The notes below the pieces were generated by a model, which saw only the letters and a program-made list of their open reading frames with translations, was not told the DNA's origin and ran no database searches. From Eurosta solidaginis (lineage: Eukaryota; Arthropoda; Insecta; Diptera; Tephritidae): DNA of 64,000 nt. Positions 24,118 to 36,933 of this stretch are shown here, one piece after another (within the stretch, counting starts at the first letter, position 1; each line of letters begins with the position of its first letter). Where the stretch lies: NCBI RefSeq assembly GCF_040869045.1, contig NW_027136909.1, positions 620,001-684,000 of the forward strand. The letters run 5' to 3'. Made by a program: the position numbers and the translations under genes.

Positions 24118-26998
24118 GCAGATGGTAGGTTTCTATGTGTATATTATTCCACAAGCCAATACAAGGTTCTATCGTTAACGGTTCAATTTCTACGTTATAG
24201 TGGTTGGGGTTAACCGACTAAAAGGGATAATTGTCCATATCTATTGAACCAAGCAAGATAGAACGATTTTGTTTTTGCAGATGATAGGTTTTTATGTGTA
24301 TATTAATCCACAAGCTGATCCAAGGTTCCATCGTTAACGGTTCAATTTCTACGTCATACTGGGTGGTGTTAACCGACTAAAAGGGATAAGTGTCCATATC
24401 TATTGAACCAAGCAAGACAGACTCGATTTTATTTCTGCAGATGGTAGGTTTTTATGTGTACATTAATCCACAAGCTGATCCAAGGTTCTACCGCTAACGG
24501 TTCAATATCTACGTCATACTGGGTGGGGTTATCCGACTAAAAGGTATAAGTGTCCATATCTATTGAACCAAGCAAGATAGAATCGATTTTATTTTTGCAG
24601 ATTATAGGTTTTTATGTGTATATTAATCCACAAGCTGACCCAAGGCTCTGTCGTTAACGGTTCAATTTCTACGTTATAGTGGTTGGGGTTAACCGACTAA
24701 AAGGGATAAGTGTCCATATCTATTGAACCAATCAAGATAGAATCGAATTTGTTTTTGCAGATGGTAGGTTTTTATGTGTATATTAATCCACAAGCAGATC
24801 CAAGATTCTGTCGCTAACGGTTCACTTTCTACGTCATACTGGGTCGGGTTAACCGACTAAAATGGATAAGTGTCCATATCTATTGAACCAAGCAAGATAG
24901 AATCGATTTTGTTTTTGCAAATTATAGATTTTTATGTGTATATTAATTCAAAAGCTGATACAAGGTTCTATCGTTAACGGTTCAATTTCTACGTCAAAGT
25001 GGATGGGGTTAACCGACTAAAAGGGATAAGTGTCCATATCTATTGAACCAAGCAAGATAGAATCGATTTTGTTTTTGCAGATGATATGTTTTTATGTGTA
25101 TATTGATCCACAAGCCAATACAAGGTTCTATCGTTAACGGTTCAATTTCTACGTTATAGTGGTTGGGGTTAACCGACTAAAAGGGATAAGTGTCCATATC
25201 TATTGAACCAAGCAAGATATAATCGATTTTATTTTTGCATATTATAGGTTTTTATGTGTATATTAATCCACAAGCAGATCCAAGATTATATCGCTAACGG
25301 TTCAATTTCTACGTCATACTGGGTCGGGTTAACCGACTAAAATGGATAAGTGTCCATATCTATTGAACCAAGCAAGATAGAATCGATTTTGTTTTTGAAA
25401 ATTATAGATTTTTATGTGTATATTAATTCAAAAGCTGATCTAAGGTTCTATCGTTAACGGTTCAATTTCTACGTTATAGTGGTTGGGGTTAACCGACTAA
25501 AAGGGATAAGTATACATATATATTGAACCAAGCAAGATAGAATCGAATTTATTTTTGCAAATGGTAGGCTTCTATGTGTATATTATTCCACAAGCCAATA
25601 CAAGGTTCTATCGTTAACGGTTCAATTTCTACGTTATAGTGGTTGGGGTTAACCGACTAAAAGGGATAAGTGTCCATATCTATTGAACCAAGCAAGATAT
25701 AATCGATTTTATTTTTGCATATTATAGGTTTTTATGTGTATATTAATCCACAAGCAGATCCAAGATTCTGTCGCTAACGGTTCACTTTCTACGTCATACT
25801 GGGTCGGGTTAACCGACTAAAATGGATAAGTGTCCATATCTATTGAACCAAGCAAGATAGAATCGATTTTGTTTTTGCAAATTATAGATTTTTATGTGTA
25901 TATTAATTCAAAAGCTGATACAAGGTTCTATCGTTAACGGTTCAATTTCTACGTCAAAGTGGATGGGGTTAACCGACTAAAAGGGATAAGTGTCCATATC
26001 TATTGAACCAAGCAAGATAGAATCGATTTTGTTTTTGCAGATGATATGTTTTTATGTGTATATTGATCCACAAGCCAATACAAGGTTCTATCGTTAACGG
26101 TTCAATTTCTACGTTATAGTGGTTGGGGTTAACCGACTAAAAGGGATAAGTGTCCATATCTATTGAACCAAGCAAGATATAATCGATTTTATTTTTGCAT
26201 ATTATAGGTTTTTATGTGTATATTAATCCACAAGCAGATCCAAGATTATATCGCTAACGGTTCAATTTCTACGTCATACTGGGTCGGGTTAACCGACTAA
26301 AATGGATAAGTGTCCATATCTATTGAACCAAGCAAGATAGAATCGATTTTGTTTTTGAAAATTATAGATTTTTATGTGTATATTAATTCAAAAGCTGATC
26401 TAAGGTTCTATCGTTAACGGTTCAATTTCTACGTTATAGTGGTTGGGGTTAACCGAATAAAAGGGATAAGTATACATATATATTGAACCAAGCAAGATAG
26501 AATCGAATTTATTTTTGCAGATGGTAGGTTTTTATGTGTATATTAATCCACAAGCAGATCCAAGATTCTATCGCTAACGGTTCACTTTCTACGTCATACT
26601 GGGTCGGGTTAACCGACTAAAATGGATAAGTGTCCATATCTATTTAACCAAGCAAGATAGAATCGATTTTGTTTTTGCAAATTATAGATTTTTATGTGTA
26701 TATTAATTCAAAAGCTGATACAAGGTTCTATCGTTAACGGTTCAATTTCTACGTCATACTGGGTCGGGTTAACCGACTAAAATGGATAAGTGTCCATATC
26801 TATTGAACCAAGCAGGATAGAATCGATTTTGTTTTTGCAAATTATAGATTTTTATGTGTATATTAATTCAAAAGCTGATCTAAGGTTCTATCGTTAACGG
26901 TTCAATTTCTACGTTATAGTGGTTGGGGTTAACCGACTAAAAGGGATAAGTATACATATATATTGAACCAAGCAAGATAGAATCGAATTTATTTTTTT
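24118..26998. repeat. Nested HOR, outer unit 3 (18 monomers, two inner copies)
   Basis: Length 2,881 bp, the same as unit 1. Marker gatgatatg occurs at about 25,082 and 26,042. It carries accaatcaagatag (near 24,728) like unit 2, and a lone ccgaataaaaggg near 26,455. Confidence 0.94.
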
Positions 26999-28636
26999 GC
27001 AGATGGTAGGTTTCTATGTGTATATTATTCCACAAGCCAATACAAGGTTCTATCGTTAACGGTTCAATTTCTACGTTATAGTGGTTGGGGTTAACCGACT
27101 AAAAGGGATAATTGTCCATATCTATTGAACCAAGCAAGATAGAACGATTTTGTTTTTGCAGATGATAGGTTTTTATGTGTATATTAATCCACAAGCTGAT
27201 CCAAGGTTCCATCGTTAACGGTTCAATTTCTACGTCATACTGGGTGGTGTTAACCGACTAAAAGGGATAAGTGTCCATATCTATTGAACCAAGCAAGACA
27301 GACTCGATTTTATTTCTGCAGATGGTAGGTTTTTATGTGTACATTAATCCACAAGCTGATCCAAGGTTCTACCGCTAACGGTTCAATATCTACGTCATAC
27401 TGGGTGGGGTTATCCGACTAAAAGGTATAAGTGTCCATATCTATTGAACCAAGCAAGATAGAATCGATTTTATTTTTGCAGATTATAGGTTTTTATGTGT
27501 ATATTAATCCACAAGCTGACCCAAGGTTCTGTCGTTAACGGTTCAATTTCTACGTTATAGTGGTTGGGGTTAACCGACTAAAAGGGATAAGTGTCCATAT
27601 CTATTGAACCAAGCAAGATAGAATCGAATTTGTTTTTGCAGATGGTAGGTTTTTATGTGTATATTAATCCACAAGCAGATCCAAGATTCTGTCGCTAACG
27701 GTTCACTTTCTACGTCATACTGGGTCGGGTTAACCGACTAAAATGGATAAGTGTCCATATCTATTGAACCAAGCAAGATAGAATCGATTTTGTTTTTGCA
27801 TATTATAGATTTTTATGTGTATATTAATTCAAAAGCTGATACAAGGTTCTATCGTTAACGGTTCAATTTCTACGTCAAAGTGGATGGGGTTAACCGACTA
27901 AAAGGGATAAGTGTCCATATCTATTGAACCAAGCAAGATAGAATCGATTTTGTTTTTGCAGATGATATGTTTTTATGTGTATATTGATCCACAAGCCAAT
28001 ACAAGGTTCTATCGTTAACGGTTCAATTTCTACGTTATAGTGGTTGGGGTTAACCGACTAAAAGGGATAAGTGTCCATATCTATTGAACCAAGCAAGATA
28101 TAATCGATTTTATTTTTGCATATTATAGGTTTTTATGTGTATATTAATCCACAAGCAGATCCAAGATTATATCGCTAACGGTTCAATTTCTACGTCATAC
28201 TGGGTCGGGTTAACCGACTAAAATGGATAAGTGTCCATATCTATTGAACCAAGCAAGATAGAATCGATTTTGTTTTTGAAAATTATAGATTTTTATGTGT
28301 ATATTAATTCAAAAGCTGATCTAAGGTTCTATCGTTAACGGTTCAATTTCTACGTTATAGTGGTTGGGGTTAACCGACTAAAAGGGATAAGTATACATAT
28401 ATATTGAACCAAGCAAGATAGAATCGAATTTATTTTTGCAAATGGTAGGCTTCTATGTGTATATTATTCCACAAGCCAATACAAGGTTCTATCGTTAACG
28501 GTTCAATTTCTACGTTATAGTGGTTGGGGTTAACCGACTAAAAGGGATAAGTGTCCATATCTATTGAACCAAGCAAGATATAATCGATTTTATTTTTGCA
28601 TATTATAGGTTTTTATGTGTATATTAATCCACAAGC
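26999..28636. repeat. Nested HOR, truncated outer unit 4 (one inner copy)
   Basis: Follows the unit order from the agaacgatt monomer through one gatgatatg marker (about 27,963) to the catattatagg monomer near 28,605. It then departs after ccacaagc at 28,636, where the other units read agatccaagattctg and this one reads tgatccaaggttctatctt. This is the right edge of the HOR block. Confidence 0.9.
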
Positions 28637-30250
28637 TGATCCAAGGTTCTATCTTTAACGGTTCAATTTCTATGTTATAGTGGTTGGTGTTAACCGACTA
28701 AAAGGGATAAGTGTCCATATCTATGGAACCAAGCAAGACAGAATCGAATTTATTTTTGCATATGGTAGGTTTTTATGTGTATATTATTCCACAAGCCAAT
28801 ACAAGGTTCTATCGTTAAGGGTTCAATTTCTACGTCAAAGTGGATGGGTTTAACCGACTAAAAGGGATAAGTGTCCATATCTATTGTGGGTGAGGTTAAC
28901 CGACTAAAAGGGATAATTGTCCATATCTATTGAATCAAGCAAGATAGAACGATTTTGTTTTTGCAGATGATAGGTTTTTATGCGTATATTAATCCACAAG
29001 CTGATCCAAGGCTCTATCTTTAATGGTTCAATTTCTACGTCAAAGTGGGTAGGGTTAACCGACTAAAAGGGATAAGTGTCCATATCTATTGAACCAAGCA
29101 AGATATAATCGATTTTATTTTTGCATATTATAGGTTTTTATGTGTATATTAATCCACAAGCTGATCCAAGGTTCTATCTTTAACGGTTCAATTTCTATGT
29201 TATAGTGGTTGGTGTTAACCGACTAAAAGGGATAAGTGTCCATATCTATTGAACCAAGCAAGATAGAATCGATTTTGTTTTTGCAGATGATAGGTTTTTA
29301 TGTGTGTATTGATCCACAAGCCAATACAAGGTTCTATCGTTAACGGTTCAATTTCTACGTCAAAGTGGATGGGGTTAACCGACTAAAAGGGATAAGTGTC
29401 CATATCTATTGAACCAAGCAAAATATAATCGATTTTATTTTTGCATATTATAGGTTTTTATGTGTATATTAATCCACAAGCAGATCCAAGATTCTATCGC
29501 TTACGGTTCAATTTCTACGTCATACTGGGTGGGGTTAACCGACTAAAAGGGATAAGTGTCCATATCTATTGAACCAAGCAAGACAGAATCGATTTTTTTT
29601 TTTGCAGATGGTAGGTTTTTATGTGTATATTAATCCACAAACTGATCCAAGGTTCCATCTTTAACGGTTCAATTTCTACGTCATACTGGGTGGTGTTAAC
29701 CGACTAAAAGGGATAAGTGTCCATATCTATTGAACCAAGCAAGACAGAATCGATTTTATTTCTGCAGATGGTAGGTTTTTATGTGTATATTAATCCACAA
29801 GCTGATCCAAGATTCTATCGCTAACGGTTCACTTTCTACGTCATACTGGGTCGGGTTAACCGACTAAAATGGATAAGTGTCCATATCTATTGAACCAAGC
29901 AAGATAGAATCGATTTTGTTTTTGCAAATTATAGATTTTTATGTTTATATTAATTCAAAAGCTGATACAAAGTTCTATCGTTAACGGTTCAATTTCTACG
30001 TCAAAGTGGATGGGGTTAACCGACTAAAAGGGATAAGTGTCCATATCTATTGAACCAAGCAAGATAGAATCGATTTTATTTTTGCATATTATAGGTTTTT
30101 ATGTGTATATTAATCCACAAGCAGATCCAAGATTCTATCGCTTACGGTTCAATTTCTACGTCATACTGGGTCGGGTTAACCGACTAAAATGGATAAGTGT
30201 CCATATCTATTGAACCAAGCAAGATAGAATCGATTTTGTTTTTGCAGATG
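28637..30250. repeat. Mosaic satellite segment between HOR blocks
   Basis: About ten monomers mixing left-type and right-type variants: ctatctttaacgg, ctatgttatagtgg, tctatggaacc, a 46-bp duplication at 28,840, gcgtatattaatcc with ggctctatctttaatgg, and a longer T-tract (gattttttttttttgcag, about 29,591). No regular HOR period was found. No gene is seen. Confidence 0.82.
28840..28931. repeat. 46-bp internal duplication, rightmost example
   Basis: First copy starts gtggatgggt, second at 28,886 gtgggtgagg and continues into a gataattgtcc monomer. It sits just right of the end of the nested HOR block, where left-type and right-type monomers are mixed. Confidence 0.9.
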
Positions 30251-33129
30251 ATAGGTTTTTATGTGTGTATTGATCCACAAGCCAATACAAGGTTCTATCG
30301 TTAACGGTTCAATTTCTACGTTATAGTGGTTGGGGTTAACCGACTAAAAGGGATAAGTGTCCATATCTATTGAACCAAGCAAAATATAATCGATTTTATT
30401 TTTGCATATTATAGGTTTTTATGTGTATATTAATCCACAAGCAGATCCAAGATTCTATCGCTTACGGTTCAATTTCTACGTCATACTGGGTCGGGTTAAC
30501 CGACTAAAATGGATAAGTGTCCATATCTATTGAACCAAGCAAGATAGAATCGATTTTGTTTTTGCAGATGATAGGTTTTTATATGTGTATTGATCCACAA
30601 GCCAATACAAGGTTCTATCGTTAACGGTTCAATTTCTACGTTAGAGTGGTTAGGGTTAACCGACTAAAAGGGATAAGTGTCCATATCTATTGAACCAAGC
30701 AAGATAGAATCGAATTTGTTTTTGCAGATGGTAGGTTTTTATGTGTATATTAGTCCACAAGCAGATCCAAGATTCTATCGCTAACGGTTCACTTTCTACG
30801 TCATACTGGGTCGGGTTAACCGACTAAAATGGATAAGTGTCCATATCTATTGAACCAAGCAAGATAGAATCGATTTTGTTTTTGCAAATTATAGATTTTT
30901 ATGTGTATATTAATTCAAAAGCTGATACAAGGTTCTATCGTTAACGGTTCAATTTCTACGTCAAAGTGGATGGGGTTAACCGACTAAAAGGGATAAGTGT
31001 CCATATCTATTGAACCAAGCAAAATATAATCGATTTTATTTTTGCATATTATAGGTTTTTATGTGTATATTAATCCAAAAGCAGATCCAAGATTCTATCG
31101 CTAACGGTTCAATTTCTACGTCATACTGGGTCGGGTTGACCGACTAAAATGGATAAGTGTCCATATCTATTGAACCAAGCAAGATAGAATCGATTTTGTT
31201 TTTGCAGATGATAGGTTTTTATGTGTGTATTGATCCACAAGCCAATACAAGGTTCTATCGTTAACGGTTCAATTTCTACGTTATAGTGGTTGGGGTTAAC
31301 CGACTAAAAGGGATAAGTGTCCATATCTATTGAACCAAGCAAAATATAATCGATTTTATTTTTGCATATTATAGGTTTTTATGTGTATATTAATCCACAA
31401 GCAGATCCAAGATTCTATCGCTAACGGTTCAATTTCTACGTCATACTGGGTCGGGTTAACTGACTAAAATGGATAAGTGTCCATATCTATTGAACCAAGA
31501 AAGATAGAATCGATTTTGTTTTTGCAAATTATAGATTTTTATGTATATATTAATTCAAAAGCTGATCTAAGGTTCTATCGTTAACGGTTCAATTTCTACG
31601 TTATAGTGGTTGGGGTTAACCGACTAAAAGGGATAAGTATACATATATATTGAACCAAGCAAGATAGAATCGAATTTATTTTTGCAGATGGTAGGTTTCT
31701 ATGTGTATATTATTCCACAAGCCAATACAAGGTTCTATCGTTAACGGTTCAATTTCTACGTTATAGTGGTTGGGGTTAACCGACTAAAAGGGATAAGTGT
31801 CCATATCTATTGAACCAAGCAAGATATAATCGATTTTATTTTTGCATATTATAGGTTTTTATGTGTATATTAATCCACAAGCTGATCCAAGGTTCCATCG
31901 TTAACGGTTCAATTTCTACGTCAAACTGGGTGGTGTTAACCGACTAAAAGGGATAAGTGTCCATATCTATTGAACCAAGCAAGATAGAATCGATTTTGTT
32001 TTTGCAGATGGTAGGTTTTTATGTATATATTAATCCACAAGCAGCTCCAAGATTCTATCGCTAACGGTTCAATTTCTACGTCATACTGGGTCGGGTTAAC
32101 CGACTAAAATGGATAAGTGTCCATATCTATTGAACCAAGCAAGATAGAATCGATTTTGTTTTTGCAAATTATAGATTTTTATGTGTATATTAATTCAAAA
32201 GCTGATCTAAGGTTCTATCGTTAACGGTTCAATTTCTACGTTATAGTGGTTGGGGTTAACCGACTAAAAGGGATAAGTATACATATATATTGAACCAAGC
32301 AAGATAGAATCGAATTTATTTTTGCAGATGGTAGGTTTCTATGTGTATATTATTCCACAAGCCAATACAAGGTTCTATCGTTAACGGTTCAATTTCTACG
32401 TTATAGTGGTTGGGGTTAACCGACTAAAAGGGATAATTGTCCATATCTATTGAACCAAGCAAGATAGAACGATTTTGTTTTTGCAGATGATAGGTTTTTA
32501 TGTGTATATTAATCCACAAGCTGATCCAAGGTTCCATCGTTAACGGTTCAATTTCTACGTCATACTGGGTGGTGTTAACCGACTAAAAGGGATAAGTGTC
32601 CATATCTATTGAACCAAGCAAGACAGAATCGATTTTATTTCTGCAGATGGTAGGTTTTTATGTGTATATTAATCCACAAGCTGATCCAAGGTTCTACCGC
32701 TAACGGTTCAATATCTACGTCATACTGGGTGGGGTTATCCGACTAAAAGGTATAAGTGTCCATATCTATTGAACCAAGCAAGATAGAATCGAATTTGTTT
32801 TTGCAGATGGTAGGTTTTTATGTGTATATTAATCCACAAGCAGATCCAAGATTCTATCGCTAACGGTTCACTTTCTACGTCATACTGGGTCGGGTTAACC
32901 GACTAAAATGGATAAGTGTCCATATCTATTGAACCAAGCAAGATAGAATCGATTTTATTTTTGCAGATTATAGGTTTTTATGTGTATATTAATCCACAAG
33001 CTGATCCAAGGTTCTGTCGTTAACGGTTCAATTTCTACGTTATAGCGGTTGGGGTTAACCGACTAAAAGGGATAAGTGTCCATATCTATTGAACCAAGCA
33101 AGATAGAATCGAATTTGTTTTTGCAGATG
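30251..33129. repeat. 18-monomer duplicated block, left copy (2,879-bp offset)
   Basis: Recurs from 33,130. Shared private features include tatattagtccacaag (30,752 and 33,631), tagagtggttagggtt, gggtcgggttgacc, a ttaactgac monomer with gaaccaagaaag, cagctccaagattc (32,042 and 34,921) and tatagcggttggg. The unit is 18 monomers minus one base because agaacgatt monomers lack a T. Confidence 0.95.
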
Positions 33130-36029
33130 GTAGGTTTTTATGTGTGTATTGATCCACAAGCCAATACAAGGTTCTATCGTTAACGGTTCAATTTCTACGT
33201 TATAGTGGTTGGGGTTAACCGACTAAAAGGGATAAGTGTCCATATCTATTGAACCAAGCAAAATATAATCGATTTTATTTTTGCATATTATAGGTTTTTA
33301 TGTGTATATTAATCCACAAGCAGATCCAAGATTCTATCGCTTACGGTTCAATTTCTACGTCATACTGGGTCGGGTTAACCGACTAAAATGGATAAGTGTC
33401 CATATCTATTGAACCAAGCAAGATAGAATCGATTTTGTTTTTGCAGATGATAGGTTTTTATGTGTGTATTGATCCACAAGCCAACACAAGGTTCTATCGT
33501 TAACGGTTCAATTTCTACGTTAGAGTGGTTAGGGTTAACCGACTAAAAGGGATAAGTGTCCATATCTATTGAACCAAGCAAGATAGAATCGAATTTGTTT
33601 TTGCAGATGGTAGGTTTTTATGTGTATATTAGTCCACAAGCAGATCCAAGATTCTATCGCTAACGGTTCACTTTCTACGTCATACTGGGTCGGGTTAACC
33701 GACTAAAATGGATAAGTGTCCATATCTATTGAACCAAGCAAGATAGAATCGATTTTGTTTTTGCAAATTATAGATTTTTATGTGTATATTAATTCAAAAG
33801 CTGATACAAGGTTCTATCGTTAACGGTTCAATTTCTACGTCAAAGTGGATGGGGTTAACCGACTAAAAGGGATAAGTGTCCATATCTATTGAACCAAGCA
33901 AAATATAATCGATTTTATTTTTGCATATTATAGGTTTTTATGTGTATATTAATCCACAAGCAGATCCAAGATTCTATCGCTAACGGTTCAATTTCTACGT
34001 CATACTGGGTCGGGTTGACCGACTAAAATGGATAAGTGTCCATATCTATTGAACCAAGCAAGATAGAATCGATTTTGTTTTTGCAGATGATAGGTTTTTA
34101 TGTGTGTATTGATCCACAAGCCAATACAAGGTTCTATCGTTAACGGTTCAATTTCTACGTTATAGTGGTTGGGGTTAACCGACTAAAAGGGATAAGTGTC
34201 CATATCTATTGAACCAAGCAAAATATAATCGATTTTATTTTTGCATATTATAGGTTTTTATGTGTATATTAATCCACAAGCAGATCCAAGATTCTATCGC
34301 TAACGGTTCAATTTCTGCGTCATACTGGGTCGGGTTAACTGACTAAAATGGATAAGTGTCCATATCTATTGAACCAAGAAAGATAGAATCGATTTTGTTT
34401 TTGCAAATTATAGATTTTTATGTATATATTAATTCAAAAGCCGATCTAAGGTTCTATCGTTAACGGTTCAATTTCTACGTTATAGTGGTTGGGGTTAACC
34501 GACTAAAAGGGATAAGTATACATATATATTGAACCAAGCAAGATAGAATCGAATTTATTTTTGCAGATGGTAGGTTTCTATGTGTATATTATTCCACAAG
34601 CCAATACAAGGTTCTATCGTTAACGGTTCAATTTCTACGTTATAGTGGTTGGGGTTAACCGACTAAAAGGGATAAGTGTCCATATCTATTGAACCCAGCA
34701 AGATATAATCGATTTTATTTTTGCATATTATAGGTTTTTATGTGTATATTAATCCACAAGCTGATCCAAGGTTCCATCGTTAACGGTTCAATTTCTACGT
34801 CAAACTGGGTGGTGTTAACCGACTAAAAGGGATAAGTGTCCATATCTATTGAACCAAGCAAGATAGAATCGATTTTGTTTTTGCAGATGGTAGGTTTTTA
34901 TGTATATATTAATCCACAAGCAGCTCCAAGATTCTATCGCTAACGGTTCAATTTCTACGTCATACTGGGTCGGGTTAACCGACTAAAATGGATAAGTGTC
35001 CATATCTATTGAACCAAGCAAGATAGAATCGATTTTGTTTTTGCAAATTATAGATTTTTATGTGTATATTAATTCAAAAGCTGATCTAAGGTTCTATCGT
35101 TAACGGTTCAATTTCTACGTTATAGTGGTTGGGGTTAACCGACTAAAAGGGATAAGTATACATATATATTGAACCAAGCAAGATAGAATCGAATTTATTT
35201 TTGCAGATGGTAGGTTTCTATGTGTATATTATTCCACAAGCCAATACAAGGTTCTATCGTTAACGGTTCAATTTCTACGTTATAGTGGTTGGGGTTAACC
35301 GACTAAAAGGGATAATTGTCCATATCTATTGAACCAAGCAAGATAGAACGATTTTGTTTTTGCAGATGATAGGTTTTTATGTGTATATTAATCCACAAGC
35401 TGATCCAAGGTTCCATCGTTAACGGTTCAATTTCTACGTCATACTGGGTGGTGTTAACCGTCTAAAAGGGATAAGTGTCCATATCTATTGAACCAAGCAA
35501 GACAGAATCGATTTTATTTCTGCAGATGGTAGGTTTTTATGTGTATATTAATCCACAAGCTGATCCAAGGTTCTACCGCTAACGGTTCAATATCTACGTC
35601 ATACTGGGTGGGGTTATCCGACTAAAAGGTATAAGTGTCCATATCTATTGAACCAAGCAAGATAGAATCGAATTTGTTTTTGCAGATGGTAGGTTTTTAT
35701 GTGTATATTAATCCACAAGCAGATCCAAGATTCTATCGCTAACGGTTCACTTTCTACGTCATACTGGGTCGGGTTAACCGACTAAAATGGATAAGTGTCC
35801 ATATCTATTGAACCAAGCAAGATAGAATCGATTTTATTTTTGCAGATTATAGGTTTTTATGTGTATATTAATCCACAAGCTGATCCAAGGTTCTGTCGTT
35901 AACGGTTCAATTTCTACGTTATAGCGGTTGGGGTTAACCGACTAAAAGGGATAAGTGTCCATATCTATTGAACCAAGCAAGATAGAATCGAATTTGTTTT
36001 TGCAGATGGTAGGTTTTTATGTGTGTATT
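33130..36029. repeat. 18-monomer duplicated block, right copy
   Basis: Copy of the preceding block; similarity continues to 36,029 and stops at tattgatcc versus tattaatcc. Differences seen: atatgtgtat/atgtgtgtat (30,581 vs 33,460), caatac/caacac, taatccaaaa/taatccacaa (31,071 vs 33,950), tttctacg/tttctgcg, gctgatc/gccgatc, accaagc/acccagc and cgacta/cgtcta. About seven differences in 2.9 kb. Confidence 0.94.
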
Positions 36030-36933
36030 AATCCACAAGCAGATCCAAGATTCTATCGCTAACGGTTCAATTTCTACGTCATACTGGGTCGGGTTAACCG
36101 ACTAAATGGATAAGTGTCCATATCTATTGAACCAAGCAAGATAGAATCGATTTTATTTTTGCAGATTATAGGTTTTTATGTGTATATTAATCCACAAGCT
36201 GATCCAAGGTTCTGTCGTTAACGGTTCAATTTCTACGTTATAGGGGTTGGGGTTAACCGACTAAAAGGGATAAGTGTCCATATCTATTGAGCCAAGCAAG
36301 ATAGAATCGAATTTGTTTTTGCAGATGGTAAGTTTTTATGTGTATATTAATCCACAAGCAGATCCAAGATTCTATCGCTAACGGTTCACTTTCTACGTCA
36401 TACTGGGTCGGGTTAACCGACTAAAATGGATAAGTGTCCATATCTATTGAACCAAGCAAGATAGAATCGATTTTGTTTTTGCAAATTATAGATTTTTATG
36501 TGTATATTAATTCAAAAGCTGATACAAGGTCATATCGTTAACGGTTCAATTTCTACGTCAAAGTGGATGGGGTTAACCGACTAAAAGGGATAAGTGTCCA
36601 TATCTATTGAACCAAGCAAGATAGAATCGATTTTGTTTTTGCAGATGATAGGTTTTTATGTGTATATTGATCCACAAGCCAATACAAGGTTCTATCGTTA
36701 ACGGTTCAATTTCTACGTTATAGTGGTTGGGGTTAACCGACTAAAAGGGATAAGTGTCCATATCTATTGAACCAAGCAAGATATAATCGATTTTATTTTT
36801 GCATATTATAGGTTTTTATGTGTATATTAATCCACAAGCAGATCCAAGATTATATCGCTAACGGTTCAATTTCTACGTCATACTGGGCCGGGTTAACCGA
36901 CTAAAATGGATAAGTGTCCATATCTATTGAACG
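36030..36933. repeat. Satellite segment with partial inner-HOR order
   Basis: About six monomers. From about 36,480 the order caaattatag, gatgatagg with tattgatccacaagccaatac, catattatagg follows the inner repeat of the 16-28 kb HOR, so it is a relic or seed of that order. A one-base loss (ccgactaaatgg) lies near 36,107. No gene is seen. Confidence 0.82.
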
